64,000 nt of DNA from Bacillota bacterium (GTDB lineage: Bacteria > Bacillota > Sulfobacillia > JAJZYS01 > JAJYTV01): positions 23,657 through 87,656 of the forward strand of contig JAJZAT010000012.1 in assembly GCA_021799275.1 (NCBI GenBank), read 5' to 3'. Made by a program: the position numbers and the translations under genes. The notes below the pieces were generated by a model that was not told the origin of the DNA, did not search any database, and saw only the letters and a list, made by a program, of their open reading frames with translations. This document shows positions 38,070 to 47,162 of the stretch, one piece after another (position 1 is the first letter of the stretch; every line of letters begins with the position of its first letter).

Positions 38070-38657
38070 CTACGGGACACGGCGCTCGAGATCGCCGATG
38101 CGACGCTCGTGGTCGTTTGCGATGCGTTCCAGGCGCTCGGCCCGCAGGACAACGTTCTCCGCGACCACCTGCAGCGTGTGCTCCATGCGCTCGAGCATCA
38201 TCATGGTCCCACGTTGCTGCTCCATCGCCAGATCGAACCTCTCGTCCGTATGCGCCATCGCCTGATCGAAGCGCAGATCGGTGTGCTCCATCGCCAGATC
38301 GAACCTCTCGTCCGTGTGCGCCATCGCCTGATCGAAGCGCAGATCGGTGTGCTGCATCGCCTGCGCGAACTTCTCGTCCGTATGCGCCATCGCCTGGTCG
38401 AAGCGCAGATCGGTGTGCTGCATCGCCTTCGCGAACTGCTCGTCCGTATGCGTCATCGCCTGGTCGAAGCGCTCGTCCGTGTGCTGCATCGCCTTCGCGA
38501 ACTGCTCGTCCGTATGCGTCATCGCCTGGTCGAAGCGCTCGTCCGTGTGCGCGGCAGTTCTCGCGACGATATCCTCGCGCATGGCCTCCAGATACTGGCG
38601 CATCTCCTCGTCCGTCGCTGCCACGCTCCTCTCGGGTACATACTTCGCCACCCGCAA
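38070..38657 (-). CDS. 11-residue tandem-repeat coiled-coil protein
   Basis: 195 residues. A short N terminus (1-36) is followed by ten tandem units of the form HTDxRFDxAMx (37-146) and a C-terminal helix rich in Leu, Glu and Arg (147-195, ending LERRIGDLERRVP). Eleven-residue periodicity with hydrophobic Phe and Met fits a right-handed hendecad coiled coil. No signal peptide or membrane helix, so it should be cytosolic and elongated. The TTG at 38657 has GGAAGG upstream; a GTG two codons on is possible. No function recognised. It lies between recO and the T-box operon. Confidence 0.75.
   Translation of the reverse strand: MRVAKYVPERSVAATDEEMRQYLEAMREDIVARTAAHTDERFDQAMTHTDEQFAKAMQHTDERFDQAMTHTDEQFAKAMQHTDLRFDQAMAHTDEKFAQAMQHTDLRFDQAMAHTDERFDLAMEHTDLRFDQAMAHTDERFDLAMEQQRGTMMMLERMEHTLQVVAENVVLRAERLERIANDHERRIGDLERRVP
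38220..38549 (-). repeat. ten in-frame 33-bp tandem repeats
   Basis: The DNA of the HTDxRFDxAMx units, ten copies of 33 bp with alternating unit types (DERFDQ/DEQFAK at one end, DLRFDQ/DERFDL at the other). Alternation implies that 66-bp pairs were duplicated. Confidence 0.9.
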
Positions 38658-38675
38658 GTCAGTTCCTTCCAGTTC

Positions 38676-39392
38676 CTAGCCGTCCAAAACGCTTTCGGCG
38701 AACGCAGCAGAGCGCAGCGGCGCCTCGAGGTGCGCACGCCACGTGAGGTGCAGAAGAGCCCTGGCTTCCGCCGCGCCGGGCCCCGGCGCCTCGCCGGCCG
38801 CAGAGGCTCGGAGCGCGGAGAGTGCGGCCTCGCCGGCTGCGACGCCGCCCATTGCGGCGCAGCGTCCGCAGGTGAAGCCGCCCAGCTCCACCTGGTACTT
38901 GAGCGGCGGTCTCAACTCCCCACCGCAGTCGACACAGCGCGAGAGTTCGAGGCCCCAGCCGTAGGCGGCCAGGAGGCCCAGCTCGCCTTGCAGCCAGGCG
39001 GACGCGGGGTCCGGGGACTCGTCGAGGAGGCGCAAGGCCTGCGCCAGCATGGCAAAGGGCCGCAAGGCCTCCTCCTCGCCGCTCTGCACATCGCAGATCT
39101 CGAGCAGCACCTGCGCGGCGGAGACCCTCAGCAGATCCTCGTGCAGGCGGCGGAACGAAGCGATCTGCGACGCTCCGGTGACCACCGCCTGCGCCCCGGG
39201 ACGCTCGTAGAGCGTCACCTGGACGAGCGACGCTGGCTGCAGAAGCCCGGCGAGTCTGCTCTTCGCCTTGCGCGCGCCAGGTACGCGCGCAAGGCAGCGG
39301 CCCTCCGGCGTCAGCAGCGACAGGCGCCGGTCCGCCTCGCGGAGGTCCTGCGAGCGCAGCACCACCGCCTGGGTTTCGCGGTAGCCGCTCAC
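38676..39392 (-). CDS. recO: DNA repair protein RecO
   Basis: 238 residues. N-terminal OB fold (YRETQAVVLRSQDLREADRRLSLLTPEG), helical middle, and zinc-ribbon CVDCGGEL with CGRC. It loads RecA with RecF and RecR at single-stranded gaps. The GTG at 39392 overlaps the dgkA stop (GTGA). Confidence 0.93.
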   Translation of the reverse strand: MSGYRETQAVVLRSQDLREADRRLSLLTPEGRCLARVPGARKAKSRLAGLLQPASLVQVTLYERPGAQAVVTGASQIASFRRLHEDLLRVSAAQVLLEICDVQSGEEEALRPFAMLAQALRLLDESPDPASAWLQGELGLLAAYGWGLELSRCVDCGGELRPPLKYQVELGGFTCGRCAAMGGVAAGEAALSALRASAAGEAPGPGAAEARALLHLTWRAHLEAPLRSAAFAESVLDG

Positions 39393-39844
39393 TGGCCCGG
39401 TCCGCGCCGGCGCACGGCTGGACGGAAGGTCAGCACGAGGGCGACGAGCAGCACCAGGAAGCCGAGCTCGAGCGGCGGCCTGCCCGGCACGGACGCCAGG
39501 CGGAAGAGACCCGGCCAGAGCAGCACGAACCCAACCGCCGCCGCTCCCACGGCGCCGATCAGCACCGCCCCCGCGGCGGCGTCCTTGGCCGCGGCCGCCA
39601 GCCGCTCCTGTCTCGTGCCCACCGTGAGATCCACCGCGCGCTCCACCGCCGTATTGACGAGTTCGAGCGCCAGCACGAAGGCGATCGCCAGGATGAGCAT
39701 GGCCCACCTGGCCGCATCGACACCCTCGACCACGGCAAGGTAGACGACGACCTCGGCGACCGCGAGGTGGATGCGCATGTTGGCCTCCGCGCCGAAGGCG
39801 AGGGCCACGCCGCGCAGGGCGTAGCGGAACGCCGCCGGTCGCAT
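39389..39844 (-). CDS. dgkA: diacylglycerol/undecaprenol kinase with extra C-terminal helix
   Basis: 151 residues. The core has the three helices of the DgkA family and the catalytic LELVNTAVERAVDL (Glu and Asn) with KDAAAGAVL. A fourth hydrophobic segment (about 125-142) extends the usual length. In Bacillota the enzyme phosphorylates undecaprenol for wall-precursor recycling. It shares one base with the ybeY stop. Confidence 0.92.
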   Translation of the reverse strand: MRPAAFRYALRGVALAFGAEANMRIHLAVAEVVVYLAVVEGVDAARWAMLILAIAFVLALELVNTAVERAVDLTVGTRQERLAAAAKDAAAGAVLIGAVGAAAVGFVLLWPGLFRLASVPGRPPLELGFLVLLVALVLTFRPAVRRRGPGQ

Positions 39845-40284
39845 CAGCGCGTGATGCCGAGGCCCGCCAGGACCTCTTCCTGCAGGCGCTGCATCTCCTC
39901 GTCCTCTTCGGGCGTCATGTGGTCGTAGCCCAGGAGATGCAGGGTCCCGTGCACGACGAGAAAGCTCATCTCGCGCATGAGGCTGTGGCCGTACTCCTCC
40001 GCCTGCTGCTTAGCCTTCGGAGCCGAAACGATGATGTCGCCGAGGAGGCACGGCTCCTTGGGCCTGTCCTCCTCGAGGGGAAAACTCAGCACATCCGTCG
40101 TTCGGTCGACGCCACGATACTGCAGATTGAGCTCGTGCATCTCGCGGTCGTCCACGATGCTCAGCGAGACCTCGGAGCCTTTGAGCCCCTGGGTCTCGAG
40201 GCAGGTCTCGATGCTGAGCTCCATCGCCCGCAGCACGGAACTGTCGAGCGCCACCTCGTCCTGCCGAACCTCGATGTCCACCAA
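39844..40284 (-). CDS. ybeY: endoribonuclease YbeY (rRNA maturation)
   Basis: About 146 residues. The zinc motif HGTLHLLGYDH is intact and DVLSFPLEE is the conserved strand. It takes part in 16S rRNA processing and ribosome quality control. Start chosen at TTG 40284 (next to GTG 40281); the longer frame from 40374 overlaps pgpH and would add non-conserved residues. Confidence 0.9.
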   Translation of the reverse strand: MVDIEVRQDEVALDSSVLRAMELSIETCLETQGLKGSEVSLSIVDDREMHELNLQYRGVDRTTDVLSFPLEEDRPKEPCLLGDIIVSAPKAKQQAEEYGHSLMREMSFLVVHGTLHLLGYDHMTPEEDEEMQRLQEEVLAGLGITR

Positions 40285-40321
40285 GCGGTCGCGCGCCCCC
40301 AGAGGGGCGCTCCCTCCATTC

Positions 40322-42397
40322 CTAGCCGCGCCGGCGCAGAAGCTCCTCGAGCCCCTGGGTCTGATACTCGACACGCGTGTGGTGCACCGCGCTCAACACG
40401 CGGACGAAAGCCTTGCCGATCAGGTCGAGGTCCCGGAGCGTCAGGTCGGTCTCGTCCAACTGGCCCTCGTAGAGGCGTTCCTGGATGAGCCGCTTGACGG
40501 TCGCCTCGATCCCGCCCGTCGTGCGGCCGCGCATCGCGCGCACCGCCGCCTCGCAGGTGTCGGCCAGCATCAGGACACCGGTCTCACGGCTCTGCGGCTT
40601 CGGCCCCGGATAACGGAAGTCCTCCTCGCGCGGCGGGTTCTCCGGATGCGCTTCCTTCGCCTTGTGGTAGAAATACTGCACCAGGGTGGTGCCGTGGTGC
40701 TCGGCAATGAAGCGCCAGAGATCGCGCGGCAGGCGGTACTCCTGCGCGAGCTCGAGGCCGTCCTTGACGTGCGACGTGATGACGAGCGTCGAGAGCATCG
40801 GCGAAAGCTTGTCGTGCGGGTTCTCCATATCGGTCTGGTTGTCTATGAAGAAGTACGGGCGGCGCATCTTGCCGATGTCGTGGTAGAACGCGCCGACGCG
40901 GGTCAGGAGGCTCTGCGCGCCGATGGCGTCGCAGCCCGCCCCCGCGAGGTTCGAGACCACGAGAGAGTGGTAGTACGTCCCTGGCGCCTCGAGCAGCAGG
41001 CGCCGCAGCAGGGGCTGGCTCGGCGACGACAGCTCGAGGAGTCTCAGGCTCGTCAGGACGCCGAACCCGTTCTCCAGGAGCGGTGCCGCGGCCAGGGCGG
41101 CCCCGACGGAAATGAGGCTGCCGCCGATGATCCAGCCGAGCGACGGCCAGAACGTCGGGTCAGGGGCGAAGGGCGCGCCGAGCAATTCGAGCGTGCCGAG
41201 CGTCAGGACGCCGCTCAGCGCAACCGCGCCCCCTGCGCGCAGCAGCTGGTTGCGATCCGCGAGACGCTGGACCGCGAGGGCTCCGACCAGGGTCTGCACC
41301 GCGAGGACCACCGTCGCCCGCGGGTCGACACCGAAGGCGGCCTGGAGCAGAAGCCCGTCCAGGAGGCCGATGCCAAGCCCGATGCGCGCGTCGAAGAGCA
41401 TGGCTCCCAGCACGGCGACCGCCGCGAGCGGCACCAGATAGGGCGAGACGAGCAGGGCGAGGCGCGCTAGGCCCAGTTCTCCCACCAGCAGCACCACGAC
41501 GAGCCCGACGTTCGACTCGTCCCGCATCACGCTCGGGTGAAAGCGCTGCAGGTACATGGAAATCACCGCGAGCGCCGCGGCGGCCAGCACCAGGGCACCG
41601 CCCAGTGCGGGCCAGTTCTGCTGGCCGTTCAGGAGGCCGAACTGGCGCAGAATCGCGATGTCGGACTTCGTGACGCGCGCCCCGCGCTGGATCAGGAGCT
41701 GGCCCTGCTCGATCACGGGCGGCGGTACGGCGTTGACGGCACGGGTGCGGGCGAGCGCCGTCTCCGAGGCGGAGACGCGCATGTTCGGCGTGACGGCCTG
41801 CCGTTCCACGGCCGTCAGGAAGTAGGTCTCGGAGGCTTGGCTGAGGCCCAGGGACTCCACCGCCAGGGAGAGCGCATCGCGCTCCGCCGCGATCTGCGAC
41901 GGCTGGTAGTTCGCCTGCTGCAGCACGCGCGACGCCACCGCCGACGCCAGGTGCTGCAGGTTCGTCAGCTCCTGCGGCGTCAGCTTCAAAATCTCCGTGA
42001 TGTCGGCCTGCGGCAGCGAGATGCCCACCTGTTCCGTCCAGGCGGCCTGGGCCGCGGACGGCGAGGTGCCCTTGGGCAGGCTCTGCTGCAGGGCCCCCAC
42101 CGTCGTGAAGACGCCCGAAATCTTGTTCTCCATGTCGGGCAGGGCCTTCTGGTCGGTGACGTAGATCGGCTGCACCGAGGCCAGGGCCTGCTGCCTGAGC
42201 TGCTGGTAGAGGGGCTGGTTCAGTTCGCGGCGCGGCGCGTAGATGTCGCGCGGCGCGATCTCCCCCGCGTGCAACGAGACCTGACCCGTGAAGAGGCCGC
42301 TCATCAGGAGGAGCGTCACCGCGATGAAGCCGCCCACGATCCAGCCCAGCCTGCGGTGTCCTACCGCCTGGTACCAGAGGGACAGACGGCGCGCCAT
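40322..42397 (-). CDS. pgpH: 7TM-HD cyclic-di-AMP phosphodiesterase (PgpH/YqfF)
   Basis: 691 residues. One N-terminal helix, a long extracellular 7TMR-HDED domain (about 45-280), seven membrane helices (about 285-470), and a cytosolic HD domain with YHSLVVSNLAG, FYHDIGKM and TSHVKDGLELA. PgpH-type proteins degrade the second messenger c-di-AMP. Its place between ybeY and phoH is the standard one. Confidence 0.94.
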   Translation of the reverse strand: MARRLSLWYQAVGHRRLGWIVGGFIAVTLLLMSGLFTGQVSLHAGEIAPRDIYAPRRELNQPLYQQLRQQALASVQPIYVTDQKALPDMENKISGVFTTVGALQQSLPKGTSPSAAQAAWTEQVGISLPQADITEILKLTPQELTNLQHLASAVASRVLQQANYQPSQIAAERDALSLAVESLGLSQASETYFLTAVERQAVTPNMRVSASETALARTRAVNAVPPPVIEQGQLLIQRGARVTKSDIAILRQFGLLNGQQNWPALGGALVLAAAALAVISMYLQRFHPSVMRDESNVGLVVVLLVGELGLARLALLVSPYLVPLAAVAVLGAMLFDARIGLGIGLLDGLLLQAAFGVDPRATVVLAVQTLVGALAVQRLADRNQLLRAGGAVALSGVLTLGTLELLGAPFAPDPTFWPSLGWIIGGSLISVGAALAAAPLLENGFGVLTSLRLLELSSPSQPLLRRLLLEAPGTYYHSLVVSNLAGAGCDAIGAQSLLTRVGAFYHDIGKMRRPYFFIDNQTDMENPHDKLSPMLSTLVITSHVKDGLELAQEYRLPRDLWRFIAEHHGTTLVQYFYHKAKEAHPENPPREEDFRYPGPKPQSRETGVLMLADTCEAAVRAMRGRTTGGIEATVKRLIQERLYEGQLDETDLTLRDLDLIGKAFVRVLSAVHHTRVEYQTQGLEELLRRRG

Positions 42398-42415
42398 AGG
42401 TTCATCTCTCCTGCC

Positions 42416-43372
42416 TTAGGGGGACTGGGCCCTCATTTCGTACGCCTTGATGATCTTCTGCACGAGCTCGTGGCGGACGACGTCGCGGTCGTCGAGGTGG
42501 ACGAAGGCGATGCCCTCGATGTCGCGCAACAGGTCGGCCGCTTCCTGGAGCCCTGAGAACTGGCCCCGCGGCAGGTCCACCTGCGTCACGTCGCCGGTGA
42601 TCACCGCCTTCGAGCCGAAGCCCATGCGCGTCAGGAACATCTTCATCTGCTCCGGCGTCGTGTTCTGCGCCTCGTCGAGGATGATGAAGGAGTCGTCGAG
42701 CGTGCGCCCGCGCATGTAGGCGAGTGGCGCGATCTCGAGCACCGCCCGCTCGCGCAGCCGATCCACCTGCTCCATGCCGAGAATGTCGAAGAGCGCGTCG
42801 TAGAGCGGTCGCAGGTACGGGTCGACCTTGTCCTGCAGATCGCCGGGCAGGAAGCCGAGCTTTTCGCCCGCCTCGACCGCCGGCCGCGTCAGGATGATGC
42901 GCTGGACCTGCCGCGCCTTGAGCGCCGCCACGGCCATCGCCATCGCGAGATAGGTCTTGCCGGTGCCAGCGGGGCCGATACCGAACGCGATGTCGTGGCC
43001 GCGGATGGCGTCGACGTAGGTCCGCTGGCCAGAGGTCTTCGGCCGGATGCCGCGCCCGCGCGTCGTGACGACGATGGCTCCTTGCGGCTCGTTGCCACCC
43101 TCGCGCTGCGAACTCCGGATCGCCTGCCGCACATCGCCGACACCGATGCGGCCGCCGCTCGCGGCGTGCTCCAGAAGCTCCGCGAAGACGCGGAGCACCG
43201 CCTCCCTGTCCGCCGCCTCGCCGCCGATCAGGACGGCATTGCCGCGGCTCGCGATCTCGACCGGAAACGCCTCCTGGATCACGCGCAGATTCTCGTCCAG
43301 ATGACCGAAGATCTGCTCCGCGGCGCGGTTGTCGGGCACCTCGAAGCGGCTCTGGAAACGCTCATCGCTCAA
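42416..43372 (-). CDS. phoH: PhoH-like ATPase
   Basis: 318 residues. N-terminal KH-like domain (about 1-100), then the PhoH domain with Walker [12 protein letters not shown] and Walker [12 protein letters not shown]. The family is linked to RNA metabolism next to YbeY; exact role unsettled. Overlaps yqfD by four bases. Confidence 0.95.
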   Translation of the reverse strand: MSDERFQSRFEVPDNRAAEQIFGHLDENLRVIQEAFPVEIASRGNAVLIGGEAADREAVLRVFAELLEHAASGGRIGVGDVRQAIRSSQREGGNEPQGAIVVTTRGRGIRPKTSGQRTYVDAIRGHDIAFGIGPAGTGKTYLAMAMAVAALKARQVQRIILTRPAVEAGEKLGFLPGDLQDKVDPYLRPLYDALFDILGMEQVDRLRERAVLEIAPLAYMRGRTLDDSFIILDEAQNTTPEQMKMFLTRMGFGSKAVITGDVTQVDLPRGQFSGLQEAADLLRDIEGIAFVHLDDRDVVRHELVQKIIKAYEMRAQSP

Positions 43373-44490
43373 TCTCGGGTTCTGCCCCCTGCCTTGGCCT
43401 GCGCGATATCGGTCTCGGCCTCGATGTAAACCTCCGCCTGGAGGTTGCCGCCGATCCGTCGCACTTCAGTGCGGAGCGACAGAAGCTGCGCCCCAGGCAT
43501 GCTGCGCTTCATCGCCGCGAGAGCCATGGAGGTCGCGCGCAGTTCGGCATATGTCCGGGTCCGCTCCACCTTGAGCGTACGCAGTTCGACATATGTATAG
43601 CGGGCCACTTCGACGGAGCCGAGGGGAATCCTCCAGATGGTAGTCGCGCGGCGGGCCTGCCGGAACGGCTGCGCGGATCCCAGCGGCGTCCATTTTCGCC
43701 CCCCGGACCATGATATATACCAGCGCGTCGCCCGCCGTCCGCTCACGTAGCTGCGCTCGGAGCGTTGCGGGAAGGTGTAGTCGAGACGCCGCCAGATCCG
43801 CGCGAACACCTGGCCGCGGCTCTGGCCCTGGTTCGGCGCGACCAGCGGTTCGCCGCGCACCACGGTGTCGCCCGCCTTCACGAGCGGCTGGCCGCGCAGC
43901 ACGACGACCCGCGTAACGTAGCCGCGCTCCGCGGCGAAGAGTGCTCCACTGGCGGCCGCGGGCAAGGCCTGGGGCGGCTTCAGGGCCGGCGCCGCGTAGA
44001 CGACGGCGCGCACCCCGTCGAGGCGCACGGCGGCAAAGATCAGCCCCGGCACCCTGAGCTCGATCCTCTTGCCGAGGCGGAAGGGGTCGAGTGCCCCTCG
44101 CGAGACGCCCGGGCGCAGGCCGAAATCTTTCGCCGCCGCCAGAATCGTCGCCTCGGGAATGCCCGACGGCCCGACAACCGCGACCTGCCACACGAAGCTC
44201 GAAGCGACCAGGTAGCCGAGGAAGGCCAGGGTCGGCCAGGCGGCCCGCCAAGGTCGGCGTCGCAGAGAACGCAGGATGAGCGGCCAGCCGCCATAGCCCA
44301 AAAGGTCGAGCCGGCCGTGCCCGGAGAGTTCCCTGCGCAAGGGCCGCAGGCCATGGAAGGGGATGTCGAAGACGAGGCCATCCGCCTGCGGGTGGATGCG
44401 CCGCGCCGGCGTTCCGCTGACCGCGAGCGCCTGCCAGAGCTCCTCCGTGCGGCCGCGGAACCGCAGCCGCAGCCAGATCCCCTCAGCCAC
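43369..44490 (-). CDS. yqfD: sporulation protein YqfD
   Basis: 373 residues with one central membrane helix (LAFLGYLVASSFVW). It shows the family features VVGPSGIPEATILAAAKDFGLRPGV and a second-half stretch GYVTRVVVLRGQPLVKAGDTVVRGEPLV. In Bacillus it belongs to the mother-cell sporulation regulon. The GTG start overlaps yqfC by eight bases. Confidence 0.9.
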   Translation of the reverse strand: MAEGIWLRLRFRGRTEELWQALAVSGTPARRIHPQADGLVFDIPFHGLRPLRRELSGHGRLDLLGYGGWPLILRSLRRRPWRAAWPTLAFLGYLVASSFVWQVAVVGPSGIPEATILAAAKDFGLRPGVSRGALDPFRLGKRIELRVPGLIFAAVRLDGVRAVVYAAPALKPPQALPAAASGALFAAERGYVTRVVVLRGQPLVKAGDTVVRGEPLVAPNQGQSRGQVFARIWRRLDYTFPQRSERSYVSGRRATRWYISWSGGRKWTPLGSAQPFRQARRATTIWRIPLGSVEVARYTYVELRTLKVERTRTYAELRATSMALAAMKRSMPGAQLLSLRTEVRRIGGNLQAEVYIEAETDIAQAKAGGRTRD

Positions 44491-44752
44491 GCTGGTAGCG
44501 CATGCCTTCGATGCGCCCCGTGACGAGGATCGCGTCGCGGTCGACCGCCCCAACCGTCAGCTCCTGGCCCCAGATCTCGAGCGGGCCGATGCGGGTCGCC
44601 ACGACAGCGACGCCGTCCTTGAACGAACGCACCCCGAGGTGGTTCTCGATGAGCACCTGCAGATTGCCGATGCAGCGCAGCTGCGGCAGGTCGAGGCTGG
44701 TCGCCTCGGGCAGGTCAAGCCAGCGTCCCAGGCCGAGACGCAGGTCGGCCAT
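44483..44752 (-). CDS. yqfC: sporulation protein YqfC
   Basis: 89 residues. LDLPEATSLDLPQLRCIGNLQVLIENHLGVRSF is the YqfC pattern. The ATG at 44752 has a G-run nine bases upstream and gives the usual family length; longer starts add non-conserved residues. First gene of the yqfC-yqfD-phoH-pgpH-ybeY-dgkA-recO operon. Confidence 0.87.
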   Translation of the reverse strand: MADLRLGLGRWLDLPEATSLDLPQLRCIGNLQVLIENHLGVRSFKDGVAVVATRIGPLEIWGQELTVGAVDRDAILVTGRIEGMRYQRG

Positions 44753-44892
44753 GGCATGGGCCCCCCTTGCCACCGTCTCCATGCAGGCTATGCCGCCCCG
44801 GGGCACGCCATGTCCTGGCGGCGATGGCGGCAAAAGCCCTAGAATGGTAGACAGGCGGTCAGCCGCCGGACTCGTCGATGGGAGGAAAGCAG

Positions 44893-45336
44893 ATGCGCAA
44901 GTTCCCGCCGATCGCCCCCGTCGCGGCGAAGGGCCCGCTCGGCGTCGTCCAGCTTCCGCGCCTCTGGAGCAAGGTGCTCCTGGACAAGAAGGGCCTTCTG
45001 GCCGACGGCTACTACCCCTGCGGGCAGGGCTTCGACAAGGTCGTGCTGGACGGGCTCGGCCTAGACCGCGAGGAGGTCCTTGCCTACCTCACCACGGAGA
45101 TGCCGACCTACGCCCGGTTCGAGGCCTGGGTCGTCGAGAAGCTCGGCGGCCACGTGCCGCAGGAGAAGATCGACAAGGTGAACGACTACATCCTCGGCCG
45201 CGAGTTTCCCGAGGAGCGCGCCCAGGCCATCCTGGAGAACTGCGGCTTCCCGAAGGACCTCGGCATCCGCCACGGTGCCGTGCTGAACCAGCTCGACGAC
45301 TGGCAGGAGTTCCACCGCCACCTGACGGCGGACTGA
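44893..45336 (+). CDS. DUF5069 family protein
   Basis: 147 residues, soluble. LGVVQLPRLWSKVLLDKKGLLADGYYPCGQGFDKVVLDGLGL and an Ile-Leu-Gly-Arg stretch near the C terminus fit the DUF5069 pattern. Function unknown. GGAGG lies seven bases before the ATG. Divergent from the yqfC operon, probably its own transcript. Confidence 0.75.
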   Translation: MRKFPPIAPVAAKGPLGVVQLPRLWSKVLLDKKGLLADGYYPCGQGFDKVVLDGLGLDREEVLAYLTTEMPTYARFEAWVVEKLGGHVPQEKIDKVNDYILGREFPEERAQAILENCGFPKDLGIRHGAVLNQLDDWQEFHRHLTAD

Positions 45337-45550
45337 AGCTGGAGGCGCCGCCGGGGCGTCACCGCGGCTCGACGGGGACCTCTTCGGCCCCGGCCGCGTG
45401 CGGGATCTTCAACGTGAGATCCGTGGCCCCGGCGGCGCCGCCATGTCCACGGCCGCATCGCGCGTCGGAGGCTGGGGTAACTGTCCGGCATGCCGCAGAT
45501 GACTTTGCCTGCGCCCTCGGTGACAACGGGCGCAGCGGGAGGCACCAGAG

Positions 45551-46156
45551 GTGAACTGGCGAGCCGAGGCCTACGAAGACCGCACGTTTTCCCCGGACGA
45601 CCTGCGCGGCGCCTCGCTGCGGGACTGCAGCTTCGAGCGCTGCGACTTTAGAGACACCGCCTGGTCCGAGACGACTTTGTCGGGGTGCACGTTCACGGAA
45701 TGCAAGTTTTGGGCCGCCGATCTGAACGGCCTCTCGGCGGAAGGCTGCAGTTTTCTCGCTTGCGACTTCCGCGGGGCGACCGCCTTGCTGCGGGCCGTCC
45801 TGCGCGACTGCCGGCTGACGGGCAGTTCCTTCGGCGAAGCGAAGCTGCCGGGACTCGAAATCGACGGTGGCGACTGGTCGCTGACGTTCTTGCGCGGCGT
45901 CGACCTCAGGCGCAAGAAGCTCGCCGGCCTGCGTCTGCGCGAGGCGGATCTCTCGCTTTGCAACCTGGAGCAGGCCGACCTGCGCGGAGCGGACCTCAGG
46001 CAGGCCCTCCTGACGGGCGCCAGGGTCCGCGGCGCGGATCTGCGCGGGGCGAACCTCGAGGGCGTCGACCTCGGCCACCTCGACCTCACCGGCGTCAAGC
46101 TGGACCTGGACGGGGCGGCCGCCGTCGTCCGCTCCCTCGGCGCCATCCTCGACTAG
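45551..46156 (+). CDS. pentapeptide-repeat protein
   Basis: 201 residues built almost wholly of A(D/N)LxG-type pentapeptides (LRGASLRDCSFERCDF, LRGADLRQALLTGARVRGADLRG), which fold as a right-handed four-sided beta helix. A break around residues 95-125 splits the helix in two, as in many Qnr/McbG-like members, but nothing marks it as a gyrase protector. GTG start with GGAGG eight bases upstream. Confidence 0.85.
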   Translation: MNWRAEAYEDRTFSPDDLRGASLRDCSFERCDFRDTAWSETTLSGCTFTECKFWAADLNGLSAEGCSFLACDFRGATALLRAVLRDCRLTGSSFGEAKLPGLEIDGGDWSLTFLRGVDLRRKKLAGLRLREADLSLCNLEQADLRGADLRQALLTGARVRGADLRGANLEGVDLGHLDLTGVKLDLDGAAAVVRSLGAILD

Positions 46157-46223
46157 GCGCCCTTCACTGCCCCGGGCTGCGGTGCGTCCTGCGGGCCGCG
46201 GGGCGTTTGCGATGGTCAGCCCC

Positions 46224-46259
46224 CGTCCCGCTCGCGAGGTGCCCTCCGCGAACGGGACG
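46224..46259. terminator. hairpin between convergent genes
   Basis: CGTCCCG.TCGCG, ten-base loop, CGCGA.CGGGACG. No T-run follows, so termination is uncertain; it lies between the stops of the pentapeptide gene and the methyltransferase. Confidence 0.5.
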
Positions 46260-46290
46260 CGAAGGTATGCCGGCGCCGGAGTCCCCGGCC

Positions 46291-47085
46291 TCACCGCCTG
46301 ACGGCGACCAGGACCTCGTAAACCTGGTGCCAGTGCACCTGACCGCCATATCGGCGGTCGATCAGGTCGCCGAGATCGGCGAGAAACCCTTCGCGGTCCC
46401 TCGGCTCCATCCCGATGATCAGGGAGTCCGTGCGCAGCATGCCGATGTAGGCCTCCGTGGTGAAGCAGCGTACGGCCTCGATGCGATGCCGCTCGACCGA
46501 GTGGAAGTCTCGGCAGTCCACGATCTCCGGGTAGATCGGGGAGATCTCCGCCGCCGTCGGCGGCAGCCACTCGGGGTCGTGGCCCAGTCCCCACTTGATG
46601 TAGCACCGGTTCGTCTGCTGGAAGAACTCGGGATCGTCACCCCGCACGTGGTGCGGGTGGACGATCCCGAGGCTGCCGCCGGGGCGCAGGGCGGCGGCCG
46701 CCTTCACGAAGCGCACGTCGGGGTCGAGCCAGTGGAAGGCGTTCGCGCACACCACGGCGTCGAACGGCTCCTGCGGCACCGGCCAGGTCTCGAACGCCGC
46801 CACCTCGACCTGCGCGCGGGGGAACGGGGCGAGCCTCCGGCGGGCGACGCGCGCAAGATCCGCGCCGAGCTCGACCCCGAGGAGCTCCGCTCCCCGCTCC
46901 GCGAGCGGCACGCTGAGCTGGCCCGCGCCGCAGCCGATCTCGAGCACCCGGCTGCCGGCCGAAATCGCCAGGGATCCAGCGACGTCCTCCACGACCGCCT
47001 CCGGGTATCCCGGCCGGTACCGCGCATAGAGGTCGGCCACCGTGTCGAACGACTCCCGCCTGCGCCGGGGATCCCTCTCGGCCAC
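46291..47085 (-). CDS. class I SAM-dependent methyltransferase
   Basis: 264 residues. Motif I VLEIGCGAGQLSVPLAERG, acidic ribose contact GVELG, motif IV VCANAFHWLDPD, then LRPGGSLGIVHP. The sequence resembles the UbiE/methyltransferase-11 group. Substrate unknown. The GTG at 47085 has GGAGGGAGGGG upstream; the track to 47115 adds a Gly-rich stretch without its own site. Confidence 0.87.
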   Translation of the reverse strand: MAERDPRRRRESFDTVADLYARYRPGYPEAVVEDVAGSLAISAGSRVLEIGCGAGQLSVPLAERGAELLGVELGADLARVARRRLAPFPRAQVEVAAFETWPVPQEPFDAVVCANAFHWLDPDVRFVKAAAALRPGGSLGIVHPHHVRGDDPEFFQQTNRCYIKWGLGHDPEWLPPTAAEISPIYPEIVDCRDFHSVERHRIEAVRCFTTEAYIGMLRTDSLIIGMEPRDREGFLADLGDLIDRRYGGQVHWHQVYEVLVAVRR

Positions 47086-47129
47086 CGAACCCCTCCCTCC
47101 ACCGGAGCCGTCCACCTGGGCATGAAAAA

Positions 47130-47152
47130 GGAACCGGCGCCCGGCCGGGTCC
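47130..47152 (-). terminator. intrinsic terminator of rpsU-yqeY
   Basis: Minus strand GGACCCGGC, loop CGGGC, GCCGGTTCC (one mismatch), followed by TTTTT. A textbook terminator 10 bases after the yqeY stop. Confidence 0.9.
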
Positions 47153-47162
47153 CCCCTGTGGT

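Noticed and set aside
38220..38549. Regular repeats resembling a CRISPR array
   Set aside because: Units are contiguous 33-bp in-frame codons for a repetitive protein; there are no unique spacers and no cas genes nearby.
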